A stretch of 64,000 nt of DNA from Lagenorhynchus albirostris. Its lineage: Eukaryota > Chordata > Mammalia > Artiodactyla > Delphinidae. Position 1 is the stretch's first letter. Every line of letters begins with the position of its first letter. The translations under genes were made by a program, and so were the position numbers. The notes beneath the pieces were generated by a model. The model did not search any database, was not told where the DNA came from, and worked only from the letters and a program-made list of their open reading frames with translations. The stretch covers positions 62,001 to 126,000 of the forward strand of contig NW_026783604.1 of the NCBI RefSeq assembly GCF_949774975.1, read 5' to 3'. Positions 50,206 to 62,096 of this stretch are shown here, one piece after another.

Positions 50206-50659
50206 TCCCCTAATCCTAAACCGTCCGCTAACACTAACCCGCGCCCTCACACGCACGCTCCCCCTAAGCGTTGTCGGACCCTCACCTGGACCCTAAACCG
50301 TCCCCGTCCCCTAACACTAACCCTAGCCCGAACCCTAACCCTAACACTTCCCCGAAGCCTGACCCTCACCCGTCCCCTAATCCTAACCCGTACGCTAACA
50401 CTCACCCGCGCCCTCACACGCACGCTCCCCCTAAAGCGTTGTCGGACCCTCACCTGGACCCTAAACCGTCCCCGTCCCCTAACCCTAACCCTAGCCCGAA
50501 CCCTAACCCTAACCCTTCCCCGAAGCCTGACCCTCACCCGTCCCCTAATCCTAACCCGTACGCTAACACTCACCCGCGCCCTCACACGCACGCTCCCCCT
50601 AAAGCGTTGTCGGACCCTCACCTGGACCCTAAACCGTCCCCGTCCCCTAACCCTAACCC

Positions 50660-50685
50660 TAGCCCGAACCCTAACCCTTCCCCGA
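50660..50685 (+). repeat. Single-hexamer deletion in a monomer
   Basis: GCCCGAACCCTAACCCTTCC is found where the usual core has one more CCCTAA between the GAACCC and CCTTCC elements. The monomer is 6 bp short but still in hexamer register, so one telomere-like unit was lost by slippage. Confidence 0.85.
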
Positions 50686-52029
50686 AGCCTGACACTCACA
50701 CGTCCCCTAATCCTAAACCTTATGCTAACACTAACCCGCGCCCTCACACGCACGCTCCCCCTAAAGCATTGTCGGACCCTCACCTGGACCCTAAACCGTC
50801 CCCGTCCCCTAACCCTAACCCTAGCCCGAACCCTAACCCTAACCCTTCCCCGAAGCCTGACCCTCACCCGTCCCCTAATCCTAACCCGTAGGCTCACACT
50901 AACCCGCGCCCTCACACGCACGTTCCCCCTAAAGCGTTGTCGGACCCTCACCTGGACCCTAAACCGTCCCCGTCCCCTAACCCTAACCCGAGCCCGAACC
51001 CTAACCCTAACCCTTCCCCGAAGCCTGACCCTCACCCGTCCCCTAATCCTAACCCGTAGGCTCACAATAACCCGCGCCCTCACACGCACGCTCCCTCTAA
51101 AGCGTTGTCGGACCCTCACCTGGACCCTAAACCATCCCCGTCCCCTAACCCTAACCCTAGCCCGAACCCTAACCCTAACCCTTCCCCGAAGCCTGACCCT
51201 CACCCGTCCCTTAATCCTAACCAGTAGGCTCACACTAACCCGCGCCCTCACATGCACGCTCCCCCTAAAGCGTTGTCGGACCCTCACCTGGACCCTAAAC
51301 CATCCCCGTCCCCTAACCCTAACCCTAGCCCGAACCCTAACCCTAACCCTTCCCCGAAGCCTGACCCTCACCCGTCCCCTAATCCTAACCCGTAGGCTCA
51401 CACTAAGCCACGCCCTCACACGCACGCTCCCCCTAAAGCGTTGTCAGACCCTCACCTGGACCCTAAACCGTCCCCGACCCTAAACCTAACCCTAGCCCGA
51501 ACGGTAACCCTAACCCTTCCCCGAAGCCTGACCCTCACCCGTCCCCTAATCCTAACCCGTAGGCTCACATTAAGCCACGCCCTCACACGCACGCTCCCCC
51601 TAAAGCGTTGTCGGACCCTCTCCTGGACCCTAAACCGTCCCCGACCCTAACCCTAACCCTAGCCCGAACCCTAACCCTAAACCTTCCCCGAAGCCTGACC
51701 CTCACCCGTCCCCTAATCCTAACCCGTAGGCTCACACTAACCCGCGCCCTCACACGCACACTCCCCCTAAAGCGTTTCGGACCCTCACCTGGACCCTAAA
51801 CCGTCCCCGTCCCCTAAACCTAACCCTAGCCCGAACCCTAACCCTAACCCTTCCCCGAAGCCTGACCCTCACCCGTCCCCTAATCCTAACCCGTACGCTA
51901 ACACTAACCCGCGCCCTCACATGCACGCTCCCCCTAAAGCGTTGTCGGACCCTCACCTGGACCCTAAACCGTCCCCGTCCCCTAACCCTAACACTAGCCC
52001 GAACCCTAACCCTAACCCTTCCCCGAAGC

Positions 52030-53880
52030 CTGACACTCGCCCGTCCCCTAATACTAACCCGTAGTCTCACACTAACCCGCGCCCTCACACGCACGCTCCC
52101 CCTAAAGCGTTGTCGGACCCTCACCTGGACCCTAAAACGTCCCCGTCCCCTAACCCTAACCCTAGCCCGAACCCTAACCCTAACCCTTCCCCGAAGCCTG
52201 ACCCTCACACGTCCCCTAATCCTAACCCGTACGCTAACACTAACCCGCGCCCTCACACGCACGCTCCCCCTAAAGCGTTGTCGGACCCTCACCTGGACCC
52301 TAAACCGTCCCTGTCCCCTAACCCTAACCCTAGCCCGAACCCTAACCCTAATCCTTCCCCGAAGCCTGACCCTCACCCGTCCCCTAATCCTAACCCGTAC
52401 ACTAACACTAACCCGCGCCCTCACATGCACGCTCCCCCTAAAGTGTTGTCGGACCCTCACCTGGACCCTAAACCGTCCCCGTCCCCTAACCCTAACCCTA
52501 GCCCGAACCCTAACCCTAACCCTTCCCCGAAGCCTGACCCTCACCCATCCCCTAATCCTAACCCGTACGCTAACACTAACCCGCGCCCTCACACGCACGC
52601 TCCCCCTAAAGCGTTGTCAGACCCTCACCTGGACCCTAAACCGTCCCCGTCCCCTAACCCTAACACTATCCCGAACCCTAACCCTAACACTTCCCCGAAG
52701 CCTGACCCTCACCCGTCCCCTAATCCTAACCCGTAGTCTCACACTAACCCGCGCCCTCACACGCACGCTCCCCCTATAGCGTTGTCGGACCCTCACCTGG
52801 ACCCTAAACCGTCCCCGTCCCCTAACCCTAACCCTAGCCCGAACCCTAACCCTAACCATTCCCCGAAGCCTGACCCTCACCCGTCCCCTAATCCTAATCC
52901 GTACGCTAACACTAACCCACCCCCTCACTCGCACGCTCCCCCTAAAGCGTTGTCGGACCCTCACCTGGACCCTAAACCGTCTCCGTTCCCTAACCCTAAC
53001 CCTAGCCCGAACCCTAACCCTAACCCTTCCCCGAAGCCTGACCCTCACACGTCCCCTAATCCTAACCCATACGCTAACACTAACCCGCGCCCTCACACGC
53101 ACGCTCCCCCTAAAGCGTTGTCGGACCCTCACCTGGACCCTCAACCGTCCCCGTCCCCTAACCCTAACCCTAGCCCCAACCCTATCCCTAATCCTTCCCC
53201 GAAGCCTGACCCTCACCCGTCCCCTAATCCTAACCCGTACGCTAACACTAACCCGCGCCCTCACACGCACACTCCCCCTAAAGCGTTGTCGGACCCTCAC
53301 CTGGACCCTAAACCGTCCCGTCCCCTAACCCTAACCCTAGCCCGAACCCTAACCCTAACCCTTCCCCGAAGCCTGACCCTCACCCGTCCCCTAATCCTAA
53401 CCCGTAGGCTCACACTAACCCGCGCCCTCACACGCACACTCCCCCTAAAGCGTTGTCAGACCCTCACCTGGACCCTAAACCGTCCCCGTTCCCTAACCCT
53501 AACCCTAGCCCGAACCCTAACCCTAACCCTTCCCCGAAGGCTGACCCTCACCCGTCCCCTAATCCTAACCCGTAGGCTCACACTAAGCCACGCCCTCACA
53601 CGCACGCTCCCCCTAAAGCGTTGTCGGACCCTCACCTGGACCCTAAACCGTCCCCGACCCTAACCCTAACCCGAGCCCAAACCCTAACCCTAACCCTTCC
53701 CCGAAGCCTGACCCTCACCCGTCCCCTAATCCTAACCCGTAGGCTCACACTAACCCGCGCCCTCACACGCACACTCCCCCTAAAGTGTTGTCGGACCCTC
53801 ACCTGGACCCTAAACCGTCCCCGTCCCCTAACCCTAACCCTAGCCCGAACCCTAACCCTAACCCTTCCCCGAAGCCTGAC
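52030..53880 (+). repeat. Block copied at 58,919-60,770 (offset 6,889-6,890 bp, 41 monomers)
   Basis: Shared markers are TACTAACCCG (52,052/58,941), AAACGTCCCCG, CACTATCCCG, CCCCTATAGCG, CACTCGCACG, GAAGGCTGACC (53,536/60,426) and AAGTGTTGTCGG (53,783/60,673). The offset steps by one at a base lost only in the left copy (CCGTCCCGTCCCC at about 53,318). Similarity ends at about 53,890, where the left copy has CCCATAATCC. Confidence 0.85.
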
Positions 53881-55720
53881 CCTCACCCGTCCCATAATCC
53901 TAACCCGTACGGTAAAACTAACCCACGCCCTCACAGGCACGCTCCCCCTAAAGCGTTGTCGGACCCTCACCTGGACCCTAAACCGTCCCCGTCCCCTAAC
54001 CCTAACCCTAGCCCTAACCTTAACCCTAACCCTTCCCCGAAGCCTGACACTCACACGTCCCCTAATCCTAAACCGTCCGCTAACACTAACCCGCGCCCTC
54101 ACACGCACGCTCCCCCTAAGCGTTGTCGGACCCTCACATGGACCCTAAACCGTCCCCGTACCCTAACCCTAACCCTAGCCCGAACCCTAACCCTAACCCT
54201 TCCCCGAAGCCTGACCCTCACCCGTCCCCTAATCCTAACCCGTACGCTAACACTCACCCGCGCCCTCACACGCACGCTCCCCCTAAAGCGTTGTCAGACC
54301 CTCACCTGGACCCTAAACCGTCCCCGTCCCCTAACCCTAACCCTAGCCCGAACCCTAACCCTAACCCTTCCCCGAAGCCTGACCCTCACCCGTCACATAA
54401 TCCTAACCCGTAGGCTCACACTAACCCGCGCCCTCACACGCACGCTCCCTCTAAAGCGTTGTCGGACCCTCACCTGGACCCTAAACCGTCCCCGTCCCCT
54501 AACCCTAACCCTAGCCCGAACCCTAACCCTAACACTTCCCCGAAGCCTGACCCTCACCCGTCCCCTAATCCTAACCCGTAGGCTCACACTAACCCGCGCC
54601 CTCACATGCACGCACCGCCTAAAGCGTTGTCGGACCCTCACCTGGACCCTAAACCGTCCCCGTCCCCTAACACTAACCCTAGCCCGAACCCTAACCCTTA
54701 CGCTTCACCGAAGCCTGACCCTCACCCGTCCCCTAATCCTAACCCGTAGGCTCACACTAACCCGCACCCTCACACGCACGCTCCCCCTAAAGCGTTGTCG
54801 GACCCTCACCTGGACCCTAAACCGTCCCCGTCCCCTACCCCTAACCCTAGCCAGAACCCTAAACCTAACCCTTCCCCGAAGCCTGACCCTCATCCGTCCC
54901 CTAATCCTAACCCGTACGCTCACACTAACCCGTGCCCTCACACGCACGCTCCCCCTAAATCGTTGTCGGACCCTCACCTGGACCCTAAACCATCCCCGTC
55001 CCCTAACCCTAACCCTAGCCCGAACCCTAACCCTAACCCTTCCCCGAAGCCTGACCCTCAACCGTCCCCTAATCCTAACCCGTAGGCTAACACTAACCCG
55101 CACCCTCACACGCACGCTCCCCCTAAAGCGTTGTCGGACCCTCACCTGGACCCTAAACCGTCCCCGTACCCAACCCCTAACCCTAACCCTAGCCCGCACC
55201 CTAACCCTAACCCTTCCCCGAAGCCTGACCCTCACCCGTCCCCTAATCCTAACCCGTACGCTAACACTAACCCGCGCCCTCACACGCACGCTCCCCCTAA
55301 AGCGTTGTCGGACCCTCACCTGGACCCTAAACCGTCCCCATCCCCTAACCCTAACCCTAGCCCGAACCCTAACCCTAACCCTTCCCCGAAGCCTGACCCT
55401 CACCCGTCCCCTAATCCTAACCCGTGCGCTAACACAAACCCGCGCCCTCACACGCACGCTCCCCCTAAAGCGTTGTCGGACCCTCATCTGGACCCTAAAC
55501 CGTCCCCGTCCCCTAACCCTAACCCTAGCCCGAACCCTAACCCTAACCCTTCCCCGAAGCCTGACCCTCACCCGTCCCCTAATCCTAACCCGTACGCTAA
55601 CACTAACCCGCGCCCTCACACGCACGCTCCCCCTAAAGCGTTGTCGGACCCTCACCTGGACCCTAAACCGTCCCCGTCCCCTAACCCTAACCCTAGCCCG
55701 AACCCTAACCCTAAACCTTC
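53530..55720 (+). repeat. Block copied at 62,097-63,952 (offset 8,567 then 8,231 bp)
   Basis: GAAGGCTGACC (53,536/62,103), AACCGTCCGC (54,071/62,638) and CCTCACATGG (54,132/62,699) match at 8,567 bp. Beyond about 54.5 kb the offset becomes 8,231, as in CCCCGTACCC (55,162/63,393) and AAACCTTCC (55,713/63,944). The change is exactly 336 bp, two monomers. The copy reaches the right edge of the window, so its end is not seen. Confidence 0.87.
55158..55185 (+). repeat. 29-hexamer monomer (one-hexamer insertion), also at 63,389-63,416
   Basis: CCGTACCCAACCCCTAACCC replaces the usual stretch and adds exactly 6 bp, giving a 174-bp monomer in which the hexamer register is kept. The same insertion, followed by the same GCCCGCACCC variant, is found 8,231 bp downstream. 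It therefore predates the duplication that joined the two regions. Confidence 0.85.
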
Positions 55721-55896
55721 CCCGAAGCCTGACCCTCACCCGTCCCCTAATCCTAACCCGTACGCTAACACTAACCCGCGCCCTCACACGCACGCGCCCC
55801 CTAAAGCGTTGTCGGACCCTCACCTGGACCCTAAACCGTCCCCGTCCCCTAACCCTAACCCTAGCCCGAACCCTAACCCTAACCCTTCCCCGAAGC

Positions 55897-58010
55897 CTGA
55901 CCCTCACCCATCCCCTAATCCTAACCCGTACGCTAACAGTAACCCGCGCCCTCACACGCACGCCTCCCCTAAAGCGTTGTCGGACCCTCACCTGGACCCT
56001 AAACCGTCCCCGTCCCCTAACCCTAACACTAGCCCAAACCCTAACCCTAATCCTTCCCCGAAGCCTGACCCTCGCCCGTTCCCTAATCCTAACCCGTAGT
56101 CTCACACTAACCCGCGCCCTCACACGCACGCTCCCCCTAAAGCGTTGTCGGATCCTCACCTGGACCCTCAACCGTCCCCGTCCCCTAACCCTAACCCTAG
56201 CCCGAACCCTAACCCTAACCCTTCCCCGAAGCCTGACCCTCACACGTCCCCTAATCCTAACCCGTACGCTAACACTAACCCGCGCCCTCACACGCACGCT
56301 CCCCCTAAAACGTTGTCGGACCCTCACCTGGACCCTAAACCGTCCCCGTCCCCTAACCCTAACTCTAGCCCGAACCCTAACCCTAATACTTCCCCGAAGC
56401 CTGACCCTCACCCTTCCCCTAATCCTAACCCATACGCTAACACTAACCCGCGCCCTCACACGCACACTCCCCCTAAAGCGTTGTCGGACCCTCACCTTGA
56501 CCCTAAACCGTCCCCGTCCCCTAACCCTAACCCTAGCCCGAACCCTAAACCTAACACTTCCCCGAAGCCTGACCCTCACCCGTGCCCTAATCCTAACCCG
56601 TAGGCTCACACTAACCCGCGCCCTCACACGCACGCTCCCCCTAAAGCGTTGTCGGACCCTCACCTGGACCCTAAACCGTCCCCGTCCCCTAACACTAACC
56701 CTAGCCCGAACCCTAACCCTAACCCTTCCCCGAAGCCTGACCCTCACCCGTCCCCTAATCCTAACCCGTAGGCTCACAATAACCCGCGCCCTCACACGCA
56801 CGCTCCCCCTAAAGCGTTGTCGGACCCTCACCTGGACCCTAAACCATCCCCGTCCCCTAACCCTAAACCTAGCCCGAACCCTAACCCTAACCCTTCCCCG
56901 AAGCCTGACCCTCACCCGTCCCCTAATCCTAACCCGTAGGCTCACACTAACCCGCGCCCTCAAACGCACACTCCCCCTAAAGCGTTGTCGGACCCTCACC
57001 TGGACCCTAACCGTCCCCGTCTCCTAACCCTAACCCTAGCCCGAACCCTAACCCTAACCCTTCCCCGAAGCCTGACCCTCACCCATCCCCTAATCCTAAC
57101 CCGTACGCTAACAGTAACCCGCGCCCTCACACGCACGCCTCCCCTAAAGCGTTGTCGGACCCTCACCTGGACCCTAAACCGTCCCCGTCCCCTAACCCTA
57201 ACACTAGCCCAAACCCTAACCCTAATCCTTCCCCGAAGCCTGACCCTCGCCCGTTCCCTAATCCTAACCCGTAGTCTCACACTAACCCGCGCCCTCACAC
57301 GCACGCTCCCCCTAAAGCGTTGTCGGATCCTCACCTGGACCCTCAACCGTCCCCGTCCCCTAACCCTAACCCTAGCCCGAACCCTAACCCTAACCCTTCC
57401 CCGAAGCCTGACCCTCACACGTCCCCTAATCCTAACCCGTACGCTAACACTAACCCGCGCCCTCACACGCACGCTCCCCCTAAAACGTTGTCGGACCCTC
57501 ACCTGGACCCTAAACCGTCCCCGTCCCCTAACCCTAACCCTAGCCCGAACCCTAACCCTAATACTTCCCCGAAGCCTGACCCTCACCCTTCCCCTAATCC
57601 TAACCAATACGCTAACACTAACCCGCGCCCTCACACGCACACTCCCCCTAAAGCGTTGTCGGACCCTCACCTTGACCCTAAACCGTCCCCGTCCCCTAAC
57701 CCTAACCCTAGCCCGAACCCTAACCCTAACCCTTCCCCGAAGCCTGACCCTCACCCGTCCCCTAATCCTAACCCGTAGGCTCACACTAACCCGCGCCCTC
57801 ACACGCACGCTCCCCCTAAAGCGTTGTCGGACCCTCACCTGGACCCTAAACCATCCCCGTCCCCTAACCCTAAACCTAGCCCGAACCCTAACCCTAACCC
57901 TTCCCCGAAGCCTGACCCTCACCCGTCCCCTAATCCTAACCCGTAGGCTCACACTAACCCGCGCCCTCACACGCACACTCCCCCTAAAGCGTTGTCGGAC
58001 CCTCACCTGG
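55897..58010 (+). repeat. Seven-monomer tandem duplication, second copy one monomer shorter
   Basis: AACAGTAACCC (55,935/57,110), CACGCCTCCCC (55,961/57,136) and GGATCCTCACC with CCTCAACCG recur at 1,175 bp (seven monomers less 1). The closing marker ACCCTAACCGTCCCCG recurs at 57,010 and 58,017, only 1,007 bp apart (six monomers less 1). One monomer was lost from the second copy or gained in the first. Confidence 0.82.
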
Positions 58011-61000
58011 ACCCTAACCGTCCCCGTCTCCTAACCCTAACCCTAGCCCGAACCCTAACCCTAACCCTTCCCCGAAGCCTGACCCTCACCCGTCCCCTAA
58101 TCCTAACCCGTACGCTAAAACTAACCCGCGCCCTCACACGCACACTCCCCCTAAAGCGTTGTCGGACCCTCACCTGGACCCTAAACCGTCCCCGTCCCCT
58201 AACCCTAAACCTAGCCCGAACCCTAACCTTCACCCTTCCCCGAAATCTGACCCTCACCCGTACCCTAATCCTAACCCGTAGGCTCACACTAACCCGCGCC
58301 CTCACACGCACGCTCCCCCTAAAGCGTTGTCGGACCCTCACCTGGACCCTAAACCGTCCCCGTCCCCTAACCCTAACCCTAGCCCGAACCCTAACCCTAA
58401 CCCTTCCCCGAAGCCTGACCCTCACCCGTCCCCTAATCCTAACCCGTACGCTAACACAAACCCGCGCCCTCACACGCACGCTCCCCCTAAAGCGTTGTCG
58501 GACCCTCATCTGAACCCTAAACCGTCCCCGTCCCCTAACCCTAACCCTAGCCCGAACCCTAACCCTAACCATTCCCCGAAGCCTGACCCTCACCCGTCCC
58601 CTAATCCTAACCCGTACGCTAACACTAACCCGCGCCCTCACACGCACGCTCCCCCTAAAGCGTTGTCGGACCCTCACCTGGACCCTAAACCGTCCCCGTC
58701 CCCTAACCCTAACCGTAGCCCGAACCCTAACCCTAATCCTTCCCCGAAGCCTGACCCTCACCCGTCCCCTAATCCTAACCCGTACGCTAACACTAAACCG
58801 CGCCCTCACACGCACGCTCCCCCTAAAGCGTTGTCGGACCCTCACCTGGACCCTAAACCGTCCCCGTCCCCTAACCCTAACCCTAGCCCTAACCTTAACC
58901 CTAACCCTTCCCCGAAGCCTGACACTCGCCCGTCCCGTAATACTAACCCGTAGTCTCACACTAACCCGCGCCCTCACACGCACGCTCCCCCTAAAGCGTT
59001 GTCGGACCCTCACCTGGACCCTAAAACGTCCCCGTCCCCTAACCCTAACCCTAGCCCGAACCCTAACCCTAACCCTTCCCCGAAGCCTGACCCTCACACG
59101 TCCACTAATCCTAACCCGTACGCTAACACTAACCCGCGCCCTCACACGCACGCTCCCCCTAAAGCGTTGTCGGACCCTCACCTGGACCCTAAACCGTCCC
59201 CGTCCCCTAACCCTAACCCTAGCCCGAACCCTAACCCTAACCCTTCCCCGAAGCCTGACCCTCACCCGTCCCCTAATCCTAACCCGTACGCTAACACTAA
59301 CCCGCGCCCTCACATGCACGCTCCCCCTAAAGCGTTGTCGGACCCTCACCTGGACCCTAAACCGTCCCCGTCCCCTAACCCTAACCCTAGCCCGAACCCT
59401 AAACCTAAACTTTCCCCGAAGCCTGACCCTCACCCATCCCCTAATCCTAACCCGTACGCTAACACTAACCCGCGCCCTCACACGCACGCTCCCCCTAAAG
59501 CGTTGTCAGACCCTCACCTGGACCCTAAACCGTCCCCGTCCCCTAACCCTAACACTATCCCGAACCCTAACCCTAACCCTTCCCCGAAGCCTGACCCTCA
59601 CCCGTCCCCTAATCCTAACCCGTAGTCTCACACTAACCCGCGCCCTCACACGCACGCTCCCCCTATAGCGTTGTCGGACCCTCACCTGGACCCTAAACCG
59701 TCCCCGTCCCCTAACCCTAACCCTAGCCCGAACCCTAACCCTAACCATTCCCCGAAGCCTGACCCTCACCCGTCCCCTAATCCTAACCCGTACGCTAACA
59801 CTAACCCACCCCCTCACTCGCACGCTCCCCCTAAAGCGTTGTCGGACCCTCACCTGGACCCTAAACCGTCTCCGTTCCCTAACCCTAACCCTAGCCCGAA
59901 CCCTAACCCTAACCCTTCCCCGAAGCCTGACCCTCACACGTCCCCTAATCCTAACCCATACGCTAACACTAACCCGCGCCCTCACACGCACGCTCCCCCT
60001 AAAGCGTTGTCGGACCCTCACCTGGACCCTCAACCGTCCCCGTCCCCTAACCCTAACCCTAGCCCGAACCCTATCCCTAATCCTTCCCCGAAGCCTGACC
60101 CTCACCCGTCCCCTAATCCTAACCCGTACGCTAACACTAACCCGCGCCCTCACACGCACACTCCCCCTAAAGCGTTGTCGGACCCTCACCTGGACCCTAA
60201 ACCGTTCCCGTCCCCTAACCCTAACCCTAGCCCGAACCCTAACCCTAACCCTTCCCCGAAGCCTGACCCTCACCCGTCCCCTAATCCTAACCCGTAGGCT
60301 CACACTAACCCGCGCCCTCACACGCACACTCCCCCTAAAGCGTTGTCAGACCCTCACCTGGACCCTAAACCGTCCCCGTTCCCTAACCCTAACCCTAGCC
60401 CGAACCCTAACCCTAACCATTCCCCGAAGGCTGACCCTCACCCGTCCCCTAATCCTAACCCGTAGGCTCACACTAAGCCACGCCCTCACACGCACGCTCC
60501 CCCTAAAGCGTTGTCGGACCCTCACCTGGACCCTAAACCGTCCCCGACCCTAACCCTAACCCCAGCCCAAACCCTAACCCTAACCCTTCCCCGAAGCCTG
60601 ACCCTCACCCGTCCCCTAATCCTAACCCGTAGGCTCACACTAACCCGCGCCCTCACACGCACACTCCCCCTAAAGTGTTGTCGGACCCTCACCTGGACCC
60701 TAAACCGTCCCCGTCCCCTAACCCTAACCCTAGCCCGAACCCTAACCCTAACCCTTCCCCGAAGCCTGACCCTCACCCGTCCCCTAATCCTAACCCGTAC
60801 GCTAACACTAACCCGCGCCCTCACACGCACGCTCCCCCTAAAGCGTTGTCGGACCGTCACCTGGACCCTAAACCGTCCCCGTCCCCTAACCCTAACCCTA
60901 GCCTGAACCCTAACCCTAAACCTTCCCCGAAGCCTGACCCTCACCCATCCCCTAATCCTAACCCGTACGCTAACACTAACCCGCACCCTCACACGCACGC

Positions 61001-62096
61001 TCCCCCTAAAGCGTTGTCGGACCCTCACCTGGACCCTAAACCGTCCCCGTCCCCTAACCCTAACACTAGCCCGAACCCTAACCCTAACACTTCCCCGAAG
61101 CCTGACCCTCACCCGTCCCCTAATCCTAACCCGTAGGTTCACACTAACCCGCGCCCTCACACGCACGCTCCCCCTAAAGCGTTGTCGGACCCTCACCTGG
61201 ACCCTAAACCGTCCCCGTCCCCTAACCCTAACCCTAGCCCGAACACTAACCCTAACCCTTCCCCGAAGCCTGACCCTCACCCGCCCCTAATCCTAACCCG
61301 TACCCTAACACTAACGCGCGACCTCACACGCACGCTCCCCCTAAAGCGTTGTCGGACCCTCACCTGGACCCTAAACCGTCCCCGTCCCCTAACCCTAACC
61401 CTAACCCGAACACTAACCCTAACCCTTCCCCGAAGCCTGACCCTCAACCGTCCCCTAATCCTAACCCGTAGGCTCACACTAACCCGCGCCCTCACACGCA
61501 CGCTCCCCCTAAAGCGTTGTCGGACCCTCACCTGGACCCTAAACCGTCCCCGTCCCCTAACCCTAACCCTAGCCCGAACCCTAACCCTAACCCTGCCCCG
61601 AAGCCTGACCCTCACCCGTCCCCTAATCCTAACCCGTAGGCTCACACTAACCCGCGCCCTCACACGCACGCTCCCCCTAAAGCGTTGTTGGACCCTCACC
61701 TGGACCCTAAACCGTCCCCGTCTCCTAACCATAACCCTAGCCCGAACCCTAACCCTAACCCTTCCCCGAAGCCTGACCCTCACCCGTCCCATAATCCTAA
61801 CCCGTACGCTAAAACTAACCCACGCCCTCACACGCACGCTCCCCCTAAAGCGTTGTCGGACCCTCACCTGGACCCTAAACCGTCCCCGTCCCCTAACCCT
61901 AACCCTAGCCCTAACCTTAACCCTAACCCTTCCCCGAAGCCTGACACTCACACGTCCCCTAATCCTAAACCGTCCGCTAACACTAACACGCGCCCTCACA
62001 CGCACGCTCCCCCTAAGCGTTGTCGGACCCTCACCTGGACCCTAAACCGTCCCCGTACCCTAACCCTAACCCTAGCCCGAACCCTAACCCTAACCC

